From a virus, in IMG/VR virus record IMGVR_UViG_3300042430_003505, positions 1-64,000 of that record: a stretch of 64,000 nucleotides of DNA, one strand, 5' to 3'. The position numbers were made by a program, and so were the translations under genes. Below are positions 46,801 to 55,508 of the stretch, in pieces; the stretch's first letter is position 1, and the number at the start of each line of letters is the position of its first letter. The notes under the pieces are model-generated. The model did no database searches and was not told the DNA's origin. It saw nothing but the letters and a program-made list of their open reading frames with translations.

Positions 46801-48702
46801 ATGGGATTTATTGATTTAGGACTCAATGGAGTGGCTGGAGACGGCCTTATAAACCTTTCAAGACCTGCCGGCATTAATCAAAACACGACAGGTAGCGGAA
46901 CTGATGAAAAGACAGCAAAGGTCGAAGGTGAATCTGGAAACCAGATACCCTTGATCGGTACAAGCTCTTCGTTTAACCCGTTCTATATCTTTAGATATTC
47001 AAATTTTGCAGCTGGAGCCAGTGCAAATACTACTGGTAATTATGACTTGGCAGGACACCGTTTGCTCTATGATACTGCAAGGTACCTTGGAGACTCGGCT
47101 GCAAGATTAAGAAATGCGGCTAGGGAAGAAGTTCAGGATCCAACTGCAACTAAGATAGTTAAGTGGGCAAACGATCAAGCCGTAAAAGGAGCGAATCATA
47201 AAGGGCCACTGTATCCATATCCGTACTCTCTTTCGGATTTTTATCACTGTAAATGGTACGGTCAGATACCTAACAATCGATTACTGACTCTTAGACGATA
47301 TCCTATCCCGGTTGAGGATAACTTAGCGGTAGCTGCTGAGAAGCTTCCATTGGTACCTATTGCACAAGCTGTTACTTGGTGGGGCGAAGGGACTGGCAAT
47401 ACACTAGGTAAGATCTTGGCAATGACTTGGGGGTTTAACTGGACAACGTATCCAAAAAAGGGAGAGGAGATTCAAGATGTACAGGGAAACGAAATACAGC
47501 TTGAACAAATATTCGATGTGCTTGGTATAAAAACGGAAAATGAGCCGGCTAGACAATTATTAATTACTGCATTTGCTAACCAGTCAGGAACAAATCCATA
47601 TGCCTTATCTGGATTCGATAAAGTCCTACAGGAAAACATAAAAAAACAATATGAGGACGGTGCGTATGCTAATCGAATAAGAGGACCACTTAATGTAATA
47701 ACGGAGACACAACAGAGAGATAGAGGATATACATTTTCTTCAGGTACTGGCGGTATCGTGTTAACTTTTGAATATAAGTTAAGGACTCTTGGAACTCCAA
47801 GACTTAATCCAAAGATAGTGATGTTAGACTTAATTAGTAATTTTCTAAGTTTAACATATAATAGAGCTAGCTTTTGGGGAGGAGGATATCGTTATTTTCA
47901 ACAGACTGGTCCATTATTGCCTGGGTTTAATACAGACAGTATGGAGAAAGGCGATTATGCTAATGCATCTAAGGATCTACTTTCAATGTTGACTCAAATG
48001 GTAGCTGGCGGTGGATCAGATCTTAAAGATTTTATAAATAAAGCGATTTCGGCTGCGGGAAGCAGTGTCACTGATACCCAAGGTATAGAAGACATATTTA
48101 AGACTGCTGTTGAGAGTAGAGTCGGACAAAATTTACTTGCATCTAGACTGGGCGCACTTCACCAGACCCCACTAGTGATGAGGGCACTGGCTGACGGTAG
48201 AGCAGTTGGCGAGTGGCACCTAATGGTAGGAAATCCAATGGATCCAGCTGCCGTGATAGGTAACTTAATCCTAAAGAGTACCTCCATTGATTTTGGAGAA
48301 GAGTTAGGAGCAGATGACTTTCCAACTGAAGTAAAATTTACAGTCACATTGGACCACGGTAGACCTAGAGCAAAGCAAGATATCGAATCAATTTTTAATC
48401 ATGGAGGAGGAGACATGTTCTTTACTGCATTAGAACCGCCAGCAAGTACTAGAAATTCATTTGGAGAATATAATAGTCAGAGGGCACTGGACACTAATGG
48501 AACATTGCCTACTGCAACAAATGGAGCAGCCGCTGCCCAGCGATCACAATCAACTGCTACATTATCAGATAATGGAGCGACAGCTAACGCGGAAAACTTA
48601 GCAAACTATTTTAAAAAAGATGTTGAAAGAAGATACGGAGACGGATTCGCCAAGTCACCTATACTTACAGACTATTTCTTAAAACTATATACAAACGATT
48701 AA
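46801..48702 (+). CDS. putative baseplate or tail-tube-cap structural protein, 633 aa
   Basis: No CTS. The C-terminal region (about 460-560) includes AVGEWHLMVGNPMDPAAVIGNLILKSTSIDFGEELG then FPTEVKFTVTLDHGRPRAKQDI, a tail-tube-like beta fold resembling tube-cap or initiator proteins such as gp48/gp54. First gene of the 46.8-53.4 kb baseplate operon; assignment rests on position and fold pattern. Confidence 0.65.
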   Translation: MGFIDLGLNGVAGDGLINLSRPAGINQNTTGSGTDEKTAKVEGESGNQIPLIGTSSSFNPFYIFRYSNFAAGASANTTGNYDLAGHRLLYDTARYLGDSAARLRNAAREEVQDPTATKIVKWANDQAVKGANHKGPLYPYPYSLSDFYHCKWYGQIPNNRLLTLRRYPIPVEDNLAVAAEKLPLVPIAQAVTWWGEGTGNTLGKILAMTWGFNWTTYPKKGEEIQDVQGNEIQLEQIFDVLGIKTENEPARQLLITAFANQSGTNPYALSGFDKVLQENIKKQYEDGAYANRIRGPLNVITETQQRDRGYTFSSGTGGIVLTFEYKLRTLGTPRLNPKIVMLDLISNFLSLTYNRASFWGGGYRYFQQTGPLLPGFNTDSMEKGDYANASKDLLSMLTQMVAGGGSDLKDFINKAISAAGSSVTDTQGIEDIFKTAVESRVGQNLLASRLGALHQTPLVMRALADGRAVGEWHLMVGNPMDPAAVIGNLILKSTSIDFGEELGADDFPTEVKFTVTLDHGRPRAKQDIESIFNHGGGDMFFTALEPPASTRNSFGEYNSQRALDTNGTLPTATNGAAAAQRSQSTATLSDNGATANAENLANYFKKDVERRYGDGFAKSPILTDYFLKLYTND

Positions 48703-48704
48703 TC

Positions 48705-49289
48705 ATGTTAACTACTAAGCTATTAAGAGTAAAAAAGTTTTTTACAAATGCATTTGGAGAGTCAGTAATAGACTTGACAAGCTCTACATTTAGTTTTGGA
48801 GAGGCAACTGGTCCAGCTGGACCAGTCGTAATTTCAGAATTTGAAAACATGCGACCTGACCTAGTGTCTGATCGTGTTCTTGGATCACAGGAATATTGGG
48901 AAGCGTTACTTAAATTTAATGGAATATCTAATCCGTTTTCGATTGAACAAGGTGAAATAATACTTGTTCCAGGAATCAGTGAGATCTCAAAACTGATAGT
49001 CCCTCCAAAGAGTATTTTAGAAAAGGGGACTGAGCCTACTAAAAAGAACGAAGATGCGGTGATTAGACCCAAGACTGCAAAAGACCAACAAAGATTACAG
49101 TCAATTAGGAGCAAGGTGCCCGAAGTAGTACCGCCTAATGTTAACCTGAGTGGTGTAAAAAACGTTAAGGTCGTAGAAGGAAGAGTAATCTTAGGAGGAG
49201 ACATGACGCAGACCAGTGCAACAAATACTAATCAAGCAGCGGCTAGAAGTAGGATACAGGATCAGTTAAAAAACGGGAATAATTTTTAA
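48705..49289 (+). CDS. gp53/LysM-like baseplate wedge protein, 194 aa
   Basis: Around residues 50-90: RPDLVSDRVLGSQEYWEALLKFNGISNPFSIEQGEIILVP, the pattern of gp53 and LysM-type baseplate proteins (..IA....G...YW..L..FN.I..P..I..G..L.IP). The rest is polar. In T4 gp53 completes the baseplate wedge. Start 2 nt after the previous gene stop. Confidence 0.75.
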   Translation: MLTTKLLRVKKFFTNAFGESVIDLTSSTFSFGEATGPAGPVVISEFENMRPDLVSDRVLGSQEYWEALLKFNGISNPFSIEQGEIILVPGISEISKLIVPPKSILEKGTEPTKKNEDAVIRPKTAKDQQRLQSIRSKVPEVVPPNVNLSGVKNVKVVEGRVILGGDMTQTSATNTNQAAARSRIQDQLKNGNNF

Positions 49290-49291
49290 AG

Positions 49292-50806
49292 ATGGGATTT
49301 AATCAAGTCATAAAGACTCATATTCAGCCGTCAATTAAACTAATAACACTTGACGATTTTGACAATTCTGCTGAGAGTACAACTGGGTCGATCACTAGAA
49401 AAAACAAGGGCAGAGCAGACTTTAGTCAGCTCGCAGGTTCGATTAAACCGTTTGTTAAGTTGGCTGGACAGGTAATCACTGATATTGAGTATTTAACTAT
49501 CGACGAGTCTAGCTTTATTCCAAAGCTTGATCTAACATTTACGGACCCTTCTGGAGAATTTTCAGGTAATTATTTTCCAAAAAGAAATTTGATGGTGAGT
49601 GTATTTATAAACAGTGGAAATGACAAGCTTAAACCAGTAAAATCGGACTACTTAATCACTAAAGTAAAATCTATTCCTATTACTAACAGAGGAACAGGTA
49701 TTAATATTAGTCAGGGAACAATTTACATGATTAGGGCTGAGTTGTTTGTGCCTCGACTCTACAATAATGTCTCCAAAAGCTATCCTAATATAACATCAGT
49801 AGATGCAATAAAAGCGATATGTTCTGAATTAGGACTGGGTTACGCCCAAAACGAATTCACGCCAGCTGACTCTATGACCTGGATAAATTATAATACAAGT
49901 CCACTAAACTTCCTAAGAGAAATAACTAACTATGTGTATCAGGACGATGAGTCATTTTTTACAGGGTTTATCAGCAAGGAACTGATCTTTAACTTAATTA
50001 ACGTAAATGAACAATTGATAAAAAACGAGGTAGATGACACTTTTTCAAGTAATTCTAATCCACTTTCGTTAGGCGTAACCCAAACTCAAAAAAACGATCC
50101 AGCAAATGCAGCATTTGCAGAAGAGGTAGTGGTTAATTTTTTGACTAATCTAAGAAAAAACATTAATAAACCCAATTACATATATGAAGCTAACTTAATA
50201 TCTGATCAAGGTGCAGTACTTAAACAGGACGGATATAAGAAAAAGATTTATTATTACGATCATTTTGAGCCAGTTGAAACGGATGACAATGGACAGCCAA
50301 ATAAGTTTAAACAGTTCTTTGTTGCGCCAAATAATGCACCAGACCTACCCGAATCAACTATGTTGATTCCAGACGATGAGGGAATGGATGAGATCGGTAA
50401 TAAAAAATGGATGAATATTAATTACGGCAACACTCACGAACACTGGAATGCAGCTCGGGTGTTTAACTCACACAACTTAAAGGAACTAGAAAAGATAAAA
50501 CTTAGAGTCTTACTTAAGGGAGTAAACTTTCAGGTGATACGAGGAATGGTTATACCTGTCCTAATGACTCTTTCGCTTGGAGAAAAGATTCGTAAAGAGA
50601 GCGATCCAAATGGAGATACGCCGATCGACCTATCAAGTAATACATTTGAGGGAGAAACACTCGATTCTGAACTTACTGGCTGGTACTATGTAAAAGAGGC
50701 AAAGTACACATTTGATCCGACTGATCCTCACATATTCTATACTGAACTTATTCTAGCTAGAAGAGAATGGGTGCCTAATAAAATAATCTTTACCGCAAAT
50801 GCATAA
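49292..50806 (+). CDS. baseplate hub protein (gp27/gpD-like), 504 aa
   Basis: Contains LFVPRLYNNVSKSYPNITSVDAIKAICSELGLGYAQNEF then MTWINYNTSPLNFLREITNYV, the hub-domain pattern of late control gpD / T4 gp27. Forms the torus above the spike with the gp5-like protein (52091). Overlaps the next gene by 8 bp. Confidence 0.78.
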   Translation: MGFNQVIKTHIQPSIKLITLDDFDNSAESTTGSITRKNKGRADFSQLAGSIKPFVKLAGQVITDIEYLTIDESSFIPKLDLTFTDPSGEFSGNYFPKRNLMVSVFINSGNDKLKPVKSDYLITKVKSIPITNRGTGINISQGTIYMIRAELFVPRLYNNVSKSYPNITSVDAIKAICSELGLGYAQNEFTPADSMTWINYNTSPLNFLREITNYVYQDDESFFTGFISKELIFNLINVNEQLIKNEVDDTFSSNSNPLSLGVTQTQKNDPANAAFAEEVVVNFLTNLRKNINKPNYIYEANLISDQGAVLKQDGYKKKIYYYDHFEPVETDDNGQPNKFKQFFVAPNNAPDLPESTMLIPDDEGMDEIGNKKWMNINYGNTHEHWNAARVFNSHNLKELEKIKLRVLLKGVNFQVIRGMVIPVLMTLSLGEKIRKESDPNGDTPIDLSSNTFEGETLDSELTGWYYVKEAKYTFDPTDPHIFYTELILARREWVPNKIIFTANA

Positions 50807-52079
50807 TTTCTATGGAGTACGAAATAAAGTTGATAACTTTAGAAAAGGTCTATTTTTAGACCCATATGATCAGCCGACCTACTTGACCTTTGCAATAGAT
50901 TTTAAGTTTGAGAGCATCCCTGAAGATGGTATAACTGGAACAAACACGACGATTGACCCATTATGGAAAAGCCCGCTCTTTGAAAAGGGATCAGAAGAAA
51001 ATTATAATAGTGCCCAAACATATTTAGGTTCGATCGGTTATAAGGACCGAGAGGAACGAATCGCAAAATTCAAGTCTATACTTGAGTACCTGACCTTTAA
51101 TGCGCCATGGTATTTTCAGTCAATCTCAGGCCTGGACAAGATGTGGGAGGTAGCGACTAACATGAGCGATGCACGTAAGAGCAAATCGGCAACTATTACT
51201 ATTGATACGATGGAAGCGATTGACTTAAGAATAACACAATTAGCAAATCTATATAGATCATCAATATACGATACTGTATACATGAGAGAGCTAGTACCAG
51301 ACAACTTGAGATGGTTCTGCATGGACGTGTATATAGCAGAGGCCAGAAATATTAGGTATAATCCAGCAGGACAATTTAGTAATGTTGCCAGTGCAATAGG
51401 CATAGACACAAGCGGAATAAATCGATTCTTGACTAATGCTGGTTCTGCTGCTAGTTCACTATTAGGCAATCGTGAGCTGGACCAGAGCAGCCCGTTAAAG
51501 CAGTTTGGTTTCGTAAAGTTTAAGTGTAGGCAGTGCGAGTTTGACTTTTCAGGCAGCTTTCCAGGAGGTCAAAAGCTTGATGTTTCGATGGAGACGACTG
51601 CTAAACCTACCGCAAATAGCTTCAAGATCAATGTCGGTTATTTTGAGGAGGAGAGTGAGTATAATGACTCTACTAAAATAACTGAAGATCCAGCGACTAG
51701 TTCAATTCGTAATCCATGGAACGCTCGAAACACGGCAGCTAATCTTCAGACTAGAATAGAAGGAGCATCTGATTTGCCTTTTGTTGGAGGATTCGTGGAT
51801 AATGCAAGACAGTATTCTCAAGACCGACTTCAAACGATTGGAGGACTTGTGAATCCCGCGCTTCGTGCTGCATTTAACTCATCCGGAATTAGGAGCATTG
51901 GGGATCTATATGCTGGTAACAATCCATTTACTGACGGCGAAGGAAAGACAATCAGCGGCAATTTTCCAAGAAACGACAGTTCAATCGCGAGCAGGGCTCA
52001 AGCATTATTAAATAACTCAATTTACCCAGATAAGTTTCCAAATAATGATGGTGACCGAAACCTGGGCAGAATCTACTAA
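50799..52079 (+). CDS. tail tube- or hub-associated structural protein, 426 aa
   Basis: Central region has tube-like strands: NLRWFCMDVYIAEARNIRYN and FGFVKFKCRQCEFDFSGSFPGGQKLDVSMET. Unusual CRQC pair. Position inside the baseplate operon between the gp27-like and gp5-like genes suggests a hub or tube-adaptor protein. Not assignable to one T4 protein. Confidence 0.65.
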   Translation: MHNFYGVRNKVDNFRKGLFLDPYDQPTYLTFAIDFKFESIPEDGITGTNTTIDPLWKSPLFEKGSEENYNSAQTYLGSIGYKDREERIAKFKSILEYLTFNAPWYFQSISGLDKMWEVATNMSDARKSKSATITIDTMEAIDLRITQLANLYRSSIYDTVYMRELVPDNLRWFCMDVYIAEARNIRYNPAGQFSNVASAIGIDTSGINRFLTNAGSAASSLLGNRELDQSSPLKQFGFVKFKCRQCEFDFSGSFPGGQKLDVSMETTAKPTANSFKINVGYFEEESEYNDSTKITEDPATSSIRNPWNARNTAANLQTRIEGASDLPFVGGFVDNARQYSQDRLQTIGGLVNPALRAAFNSSGIRSIGDLYAGNNPFTDGEGKTISGNFPRNDSSIASRAQALLNNSIYPDKFPNNDGDRNLGRIY

Positions 52080-52090
52080 TATAATACTAT

Positions 52091-52771
52091 ATGATGTTAG
52101 ACCGTAATCACGACATATCAAACAGGGACATAAACGACCTATTGGATAAGCAATTCTTAGGAGTTGTCGAGCTCATAGACGACCCTAGAAAGGAAGGTCG
52201 AGCCAGGGTTAGAGTATATAGCATCCATGACGATCTGCCCGCTGAGGATATACCATGGGCATATCCTAAAAACAAGAGTCTGTTCTTTGGACAAGGAGGC
52301 AAGGCCGGTTCAATCTCTATACCTAAAGTAGGAAGTATTGTTGCCGTTAGATTTGACAATGGTAATCCATACTCACCAGAATATTTTGCAATCCACGAAT
52401 TAGCACAAGATATCAAGGATGAGTTGAATACTGAGTATGATGGAAGCCATATCATTCTATTCGATGGAGACCAGGAGTTAAAGCTGTGGTTTACCGTAGG
52501 CAAAGGGCTAACTATCTCAGTAAAGGGCGCAAGTATTAACTTAGCACCGGATAACCTAATAACAATCAAGACTGATAATAAGGTGGTAGTTGATTCACCT
52601 AATATCGAATTAGGGTCACCAGACATTCCAAGCATATCAGAATATCTATTAAAGGGGGAGACTTTTCTTAACATGTTTAATACTCATGTACACCCATCAT
52701 CTGGCACTCCACCGCTAACTCCGATACTTCCAGACAGTGGAGTAATAAGCGGAACCACAAAAACTAAATAA
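52091..52771 (+). CDS. gp5-like baseplate spike protein without lysozyme domain, 226 aa
   Basis: OB-fold start LLDKQFLGVVELIDDPRKEGRARVRVYSIH, then DIPWAYPKNKSLFFGQGGKAGSISIPKVGSIVAVRFDNGNPYSPEYF, the gp5/VgrG pattern. C-terminal beta-helix-like repeats (ISVKGASINLAPDNLITIKTDNKVVVDSPNIELGSP). The lysozyme domain that T4 gp5 carries between these parts is missing; length is 226 aa against 575 in T4. Trimer at the tail tip. Confidence 0.85.
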   Translation: MMLDRNHDISNRDINDLLDKQFLGVVELIDDPRKEGRARVRVYSIHDDLPAEDIPWAYPKNKSLFFGQGGKAGSISIPKVGSIVAVRFDNGNPYSPEYFAIHELAQDIKDELNTEYDGSHIILFDGDQELKLWFTVGKGLTISVKGASINLAPDNLITIKTDNKVVVDSPNIELGSPDIPSISEYLLKGETFLNMFNTHVHPSSGTPPLTPILPDSGVISGTTKTK

Positions 52772-52773
52772 AG

Positions 52774-53355
52774 ATGGCACTAGAAGATCAAGCAAAAGCA
52801 GTAACTAAATTAGGATCACTAGGAACAGATATTCCTGGATTAGACGCAGATAGCGTGATTGAAAACCTGATCAAAAGGGACGAGAATCTTGGTAAATACT
52901 TAACAATGATTGATAATGCAAAAGCAGAAAAGGTATATCGCGGAATGTCTGAAGAAGAGGCAGAGGTGTCAGCTGAAGAGTCAAAGAAAAAAGTACTTGA
53001 AGAGATAAAAAAGAATCTTAAACCTGCAGTCGAGGAAGATATTATTAAGATGAAACAGGAATACAAGACAGCAAAGGAAGCACTTGACTCGATTCCGACT
53101 GAGACTCAAGCAACTGTCGCGACTGCTGCGTTACCTGCTGCACTTCATCCAGCAGTACCAAATCCAGCATATACTCTAGGCATTGCATTACAGACAAAAA
53201 AGAATCTACTTAAGACTCTTAATATAGTCCTGTCATCTCTAACCACTGTAATAACACTGGCTAATAAATTAAAGTTTGAGTTGCCACCAGTTGTGTTAAC
53301 CCTAGTTAGCACCCTAACGATTGTGACAACAGGCCTCTCACTTATTCCAGGTTAA
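52774..53355 (+). CDS. structural protein with hydrophobic C-terminus, 193 aa
   Basis: Helical N-terminal half (EEAEVSAEESKKKVLEEIKKNLKP), Pro/Ala-rich linker, then two to three hydrophobic segments (LKTLNIVLSSLTTVITLA, LPPVVLTLVSTLTIVTTGLSLIPG). Follows the gp5-like gene by 2 nt. Could be a membrane-active tail component, for example involved in membrane penetration. Overlaps the convergent gene by 14 bp. Confidence 0.6.
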   Translation: MALEDQAKAVTKLGSLGTDIPGLDADSVIENLIKRDENLGKYLTMIDNAKAEKVYRGMSEEEAEVSAEESKKKVLEEIKKNLKPAVEEDIIKMKQEYKTAKEALDSIPTETQATVATAALPAALHPAVPNPAYTLGIALQTKKNLLKTLNIVLSSLTTVITLANKLKFELPPVVLTLVSTLTIVTTGLSLIPG

Positions 53356-53629
53356 TCCCATTATCAAACTTATATTTTTCCCAATCTTGCTTATTCATTA
53401 GGTCAGGAAAGCGCTCTCCTCCATTACAGGATTCTTTGACATATAGCTTGCCTGGTATATCACAGCCGCAATATACACAATATTCTAGCCTTACGCACTC
53501 GTCTTTACAAATCATTGCACGATAGGCGACCTGTTCCTTTTCGTGTTCAGGCAGAAGATACATCTTGTCCCCAAGCATCTTGAGGTTACCTTCAATGTAG
53601 TGCTTAATATTTTTTAGAGTTATTTTCAT
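53342..53629 (-). CDS. Cys-rich phage protein, probable zinc cluster, 95 aa
   Basis: Contains ICKDECVRLEYCVYCGCDIPGKLYVKESCNGGERFPDLM, with six to seven Cys. I recall this as a conserved family in phages (KxxC...CxYCGC..P.K...xxSCN.G.RFPDLM). The role is unknown. The N-terminus KITLKNIKHYIEGN is family-typical, not CTS. Start overlaps the NeuB-like gene by 4 bp. Confidence 0.7.
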   Translation of the reverse strand: MKITLKNIKHYIEGNLKMLGDKMYLLPEHEKEQVAYRAMICKDECVRLEYCVYCGCDIPGKLYVKESCNGGERFPDLMNKQDWEKYKFDNGINLE

Positions 53630-54390
53630 TGTTTCATCATTTTTTTTTCGACTTTAGTTATCTTACGTGCTTCATATCCTCCTCTAGCAGCATTAATTAA
53701 TTTTATGTGATTTACTACATCGATTAGCTGATCAAAGCGCCAAGCATCCTCTAATAGGTGGGTTTCGTTGAATTCATTGATGCTAAAAGTGGACTCTAGA
53801 AAGGTTGCGCCAAGCATCGAAGCACCTAATAAGAGTATGTCCGGCGTCATGAAGGAGTTATTCTTAAAACCTATTGAGTACTTTTTTTCAAATTCGATTG
53901 AGATAGCTTGAAGGTATTTTATGTAGTCAAGTCGAGGTTCCCCAAAAGAGTGATGGACTACCATATCTGGCTGAGATGCCTCGATCGCTCGGTCGATCTC
54001 ACGTTGAGAGTTGCCGCCAGTATAGAGAACAAGATAATCTGAACAGTCCCGAGCATGTGCAAGAAGGGTAAAATCCTTTAATCGAGCTTCAGAAATTCCC
54101 AACATAAAGCCTGTACCTCCGTTTGGAAGCTTAGAATAGTATGGACGAGCTAAGTCTACATCACGAATAGAGGAGACTACTGGAAACCATGAAATTTCTC
54201 GTTCTCTACACTCTAAATCAATTTCATCGTATTCTAAAGGCGAAGTGATGCTGCTCTTAGCCGGATCGAGCGCCAAATAATTGATTATGCCAGGATTAAA
54301 TGATCGGATCACATTTTTTATCCTGATCAAATTATTTGCGGTGTCCTGATTAGTCCAATCTATTGATAAACATATTTTTGCTTTTTCCAT
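53626..54390 (-). CDS. NeuB-like sialic acid synthase-family protein, 254 aa
   Basis: C-terminal half GFKNNSFMTPDILLLGASMLGATFLESTF...NEFNETHLLEDAWRFDQLIDVVNHIKLI matches the NeuB TIM-barrel end (GLSDHT..., A..lGA..iEkHf, pe.l..lv..i). The family condenses PEP with a hexosamine to make sialic or legionaminic acid. The usual SDHT motif has drifted to FKNNSF, and the C-terminal SAF domain is absent, so catalysis is doubtful. Followed by the Cys-rich gene. Confidence 0.55.
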   Translation of the reverse strand: MEKAKICLSIDWTNQDTANNLIRIKNVIRSFNPGIINYLALDPAKSSITSPLEYDEIDLECREREISWFPVVSSIRDVDLARPYYSKLPNGGTGFMLGISEARLKDFTLLAHARDCSDYLVLYTGGNSQREIDRAIEASQPDMVVHHSFGEPRLDYIKYLQAISIEFEKKYSIGFKNNSFMTPDILLLGASMLGATFLESTFSINEFNETHLLEDAWRFDQLIDVVNHIKLINAARGGYEARKITKVEKKMMKQ

Positions 54391-54454
54391 TAGAACCTTT
54401 TCTTTTTTTCTTATACAATATAGATTAGATCTAGTTTAGAAAAAATCCCAATTA

Positions 54455-55462
54455 ATGGATCACTATGCAAATTTAGGAGTTCCCAAGACTGCTACCCAAG
54501 AAGAGATAAAAAAAGCATATCGAAAGCTTGCAGTAAAGTATCACCCAGACAAGACTAATGGTAACAAGGAGTCGGAAGAGCTTTTTAAAAAGATTTCAGA
54601 CTCATATACTGTGCTCTCAGATGAAAGGAAGAGGGAAGAGTATGATAAAAAATCTAGAGTAAATTCTAACTGGTCTTCAGGATATGAGAGCACGGGTTTT
54701 GGATTTGACGATTTTGTGAGAAATTTTGCGGATGCCGACTTTAGAAGAAGATCGAGTGATCGCGCAAGAAAGACACAGGGACGCACTCATCCAACTCCAC
54801 CTAAAACCGAACATCTTAATATTTATGTACACGATAAAATAGATTTAAAGGACGCGATTTTAGGTAAAAAGATCGAGATAAGTTTTAGTAGAGAAAAAAT
54901 AAATTATACTGGCAAGGCAGGTAACACGTTAACCTTTGATAAGATCGATGAGGAGAAAGAGATTAACATTAGTATCGACCTTAGAAAAAAATACATTGCG
55001 ATTAAACGTGATACTGGAGCATACATAATATCTGCTAGGGTACCTGGTCTAGGAAATGAGGATGTAATCACACAGTTAAACATATGGGGAGAGATTGAAC
55101 AGGTTCCTCTGATGGGAGACTTGCATGTGACACTGGAACTAATTATGCCTGAAAACATTAGGATCGAGGATAACTGCGTGATACAAACAGTCGATATATC
55201 TTTATCAAAATTACTCTTTAATGAGACCAAGATCAAGATAGAGACGATTGTCGACAAAAAATACGAAGTTGACTTTAATGGTCCGAAATCTGCATCTAAT
55301 CTTAAGTTTTCAATACCTAATGAAGGACTGGTTGATGGCCAAGGTAAGATCGGAGAATACCTAGTAAAATTTAACGTGACCTTGCCTCAGGTTGAAGAGT
55401 TACCAAATAAGGATTTAGTAAAATTAAAGTCGATATTATTAAATTGCGAAAATAAAACTTAA
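54455..55462 (+). CDS. J-domain (DnaJ/CbpA-type) co-chaperone, 335 aa
   Basis: J-domain residues 2-65 with the HPD motif at 30-32. The C-terminal region has the two beta-rich client-binding repeats of type B J-proteins ([50 protein letters not shown]). No zinc finger. It would recruit host DnaK. The gene sits just ahead of the prohead protease-scaffold and capsid genes, so a part in capsid folding is plausible. Confidence 0.88.
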   Translation: MDHYANLGVPKTATQEEIKKAYRKLAVKYHPDKTNGNKESEELFKKISDSYTVLSDERKREEYDKKSRVNSNWSSGYESTGFGFDDFVRNFADADFRRRSSDRARKTQGRTHPTPPKTEHLNIYVHDKIDLKDAILGKKIEISFSREKINYTGKAGNTLTFDKIDEEKEINISIDLRKKYIAIKRDTGAYIISARVPGLGNEDVITQLNIWGEIEQVPLMGDLHVTLELIMPENIRIEDNCVIQTVDISLSKLLFNETKIKIETIVDKKYEVDFNGPKSASNLKFSIPNEGLVDGQGKIGEYLVKFNVTLPQVEELPNKDLVKLKSILLNCENKT

Positions 55463-55481
55463 AAAGTTTAAAGAAGCCCTT

Positions 55482-55497
55482 AATAAATAATAAAAAA
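55482..55497 (+). promoter_or_regulatory. T4-like late promoter
   Basis: AATAAATAATAAAAAA, 27 nt before the TTG start at 55509; supports this start for the protease-scaffold. Confidence 0.7.
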
Positions 55498-55508
55498 TAT
55501 TTTGGGCT

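Noticed and set aside
53342-53629. CTS membership of KNIKHYIEGN
   Set aside because: This start is a feature of the Cys-rich phage protein family, and the gene is not under a late promoter.
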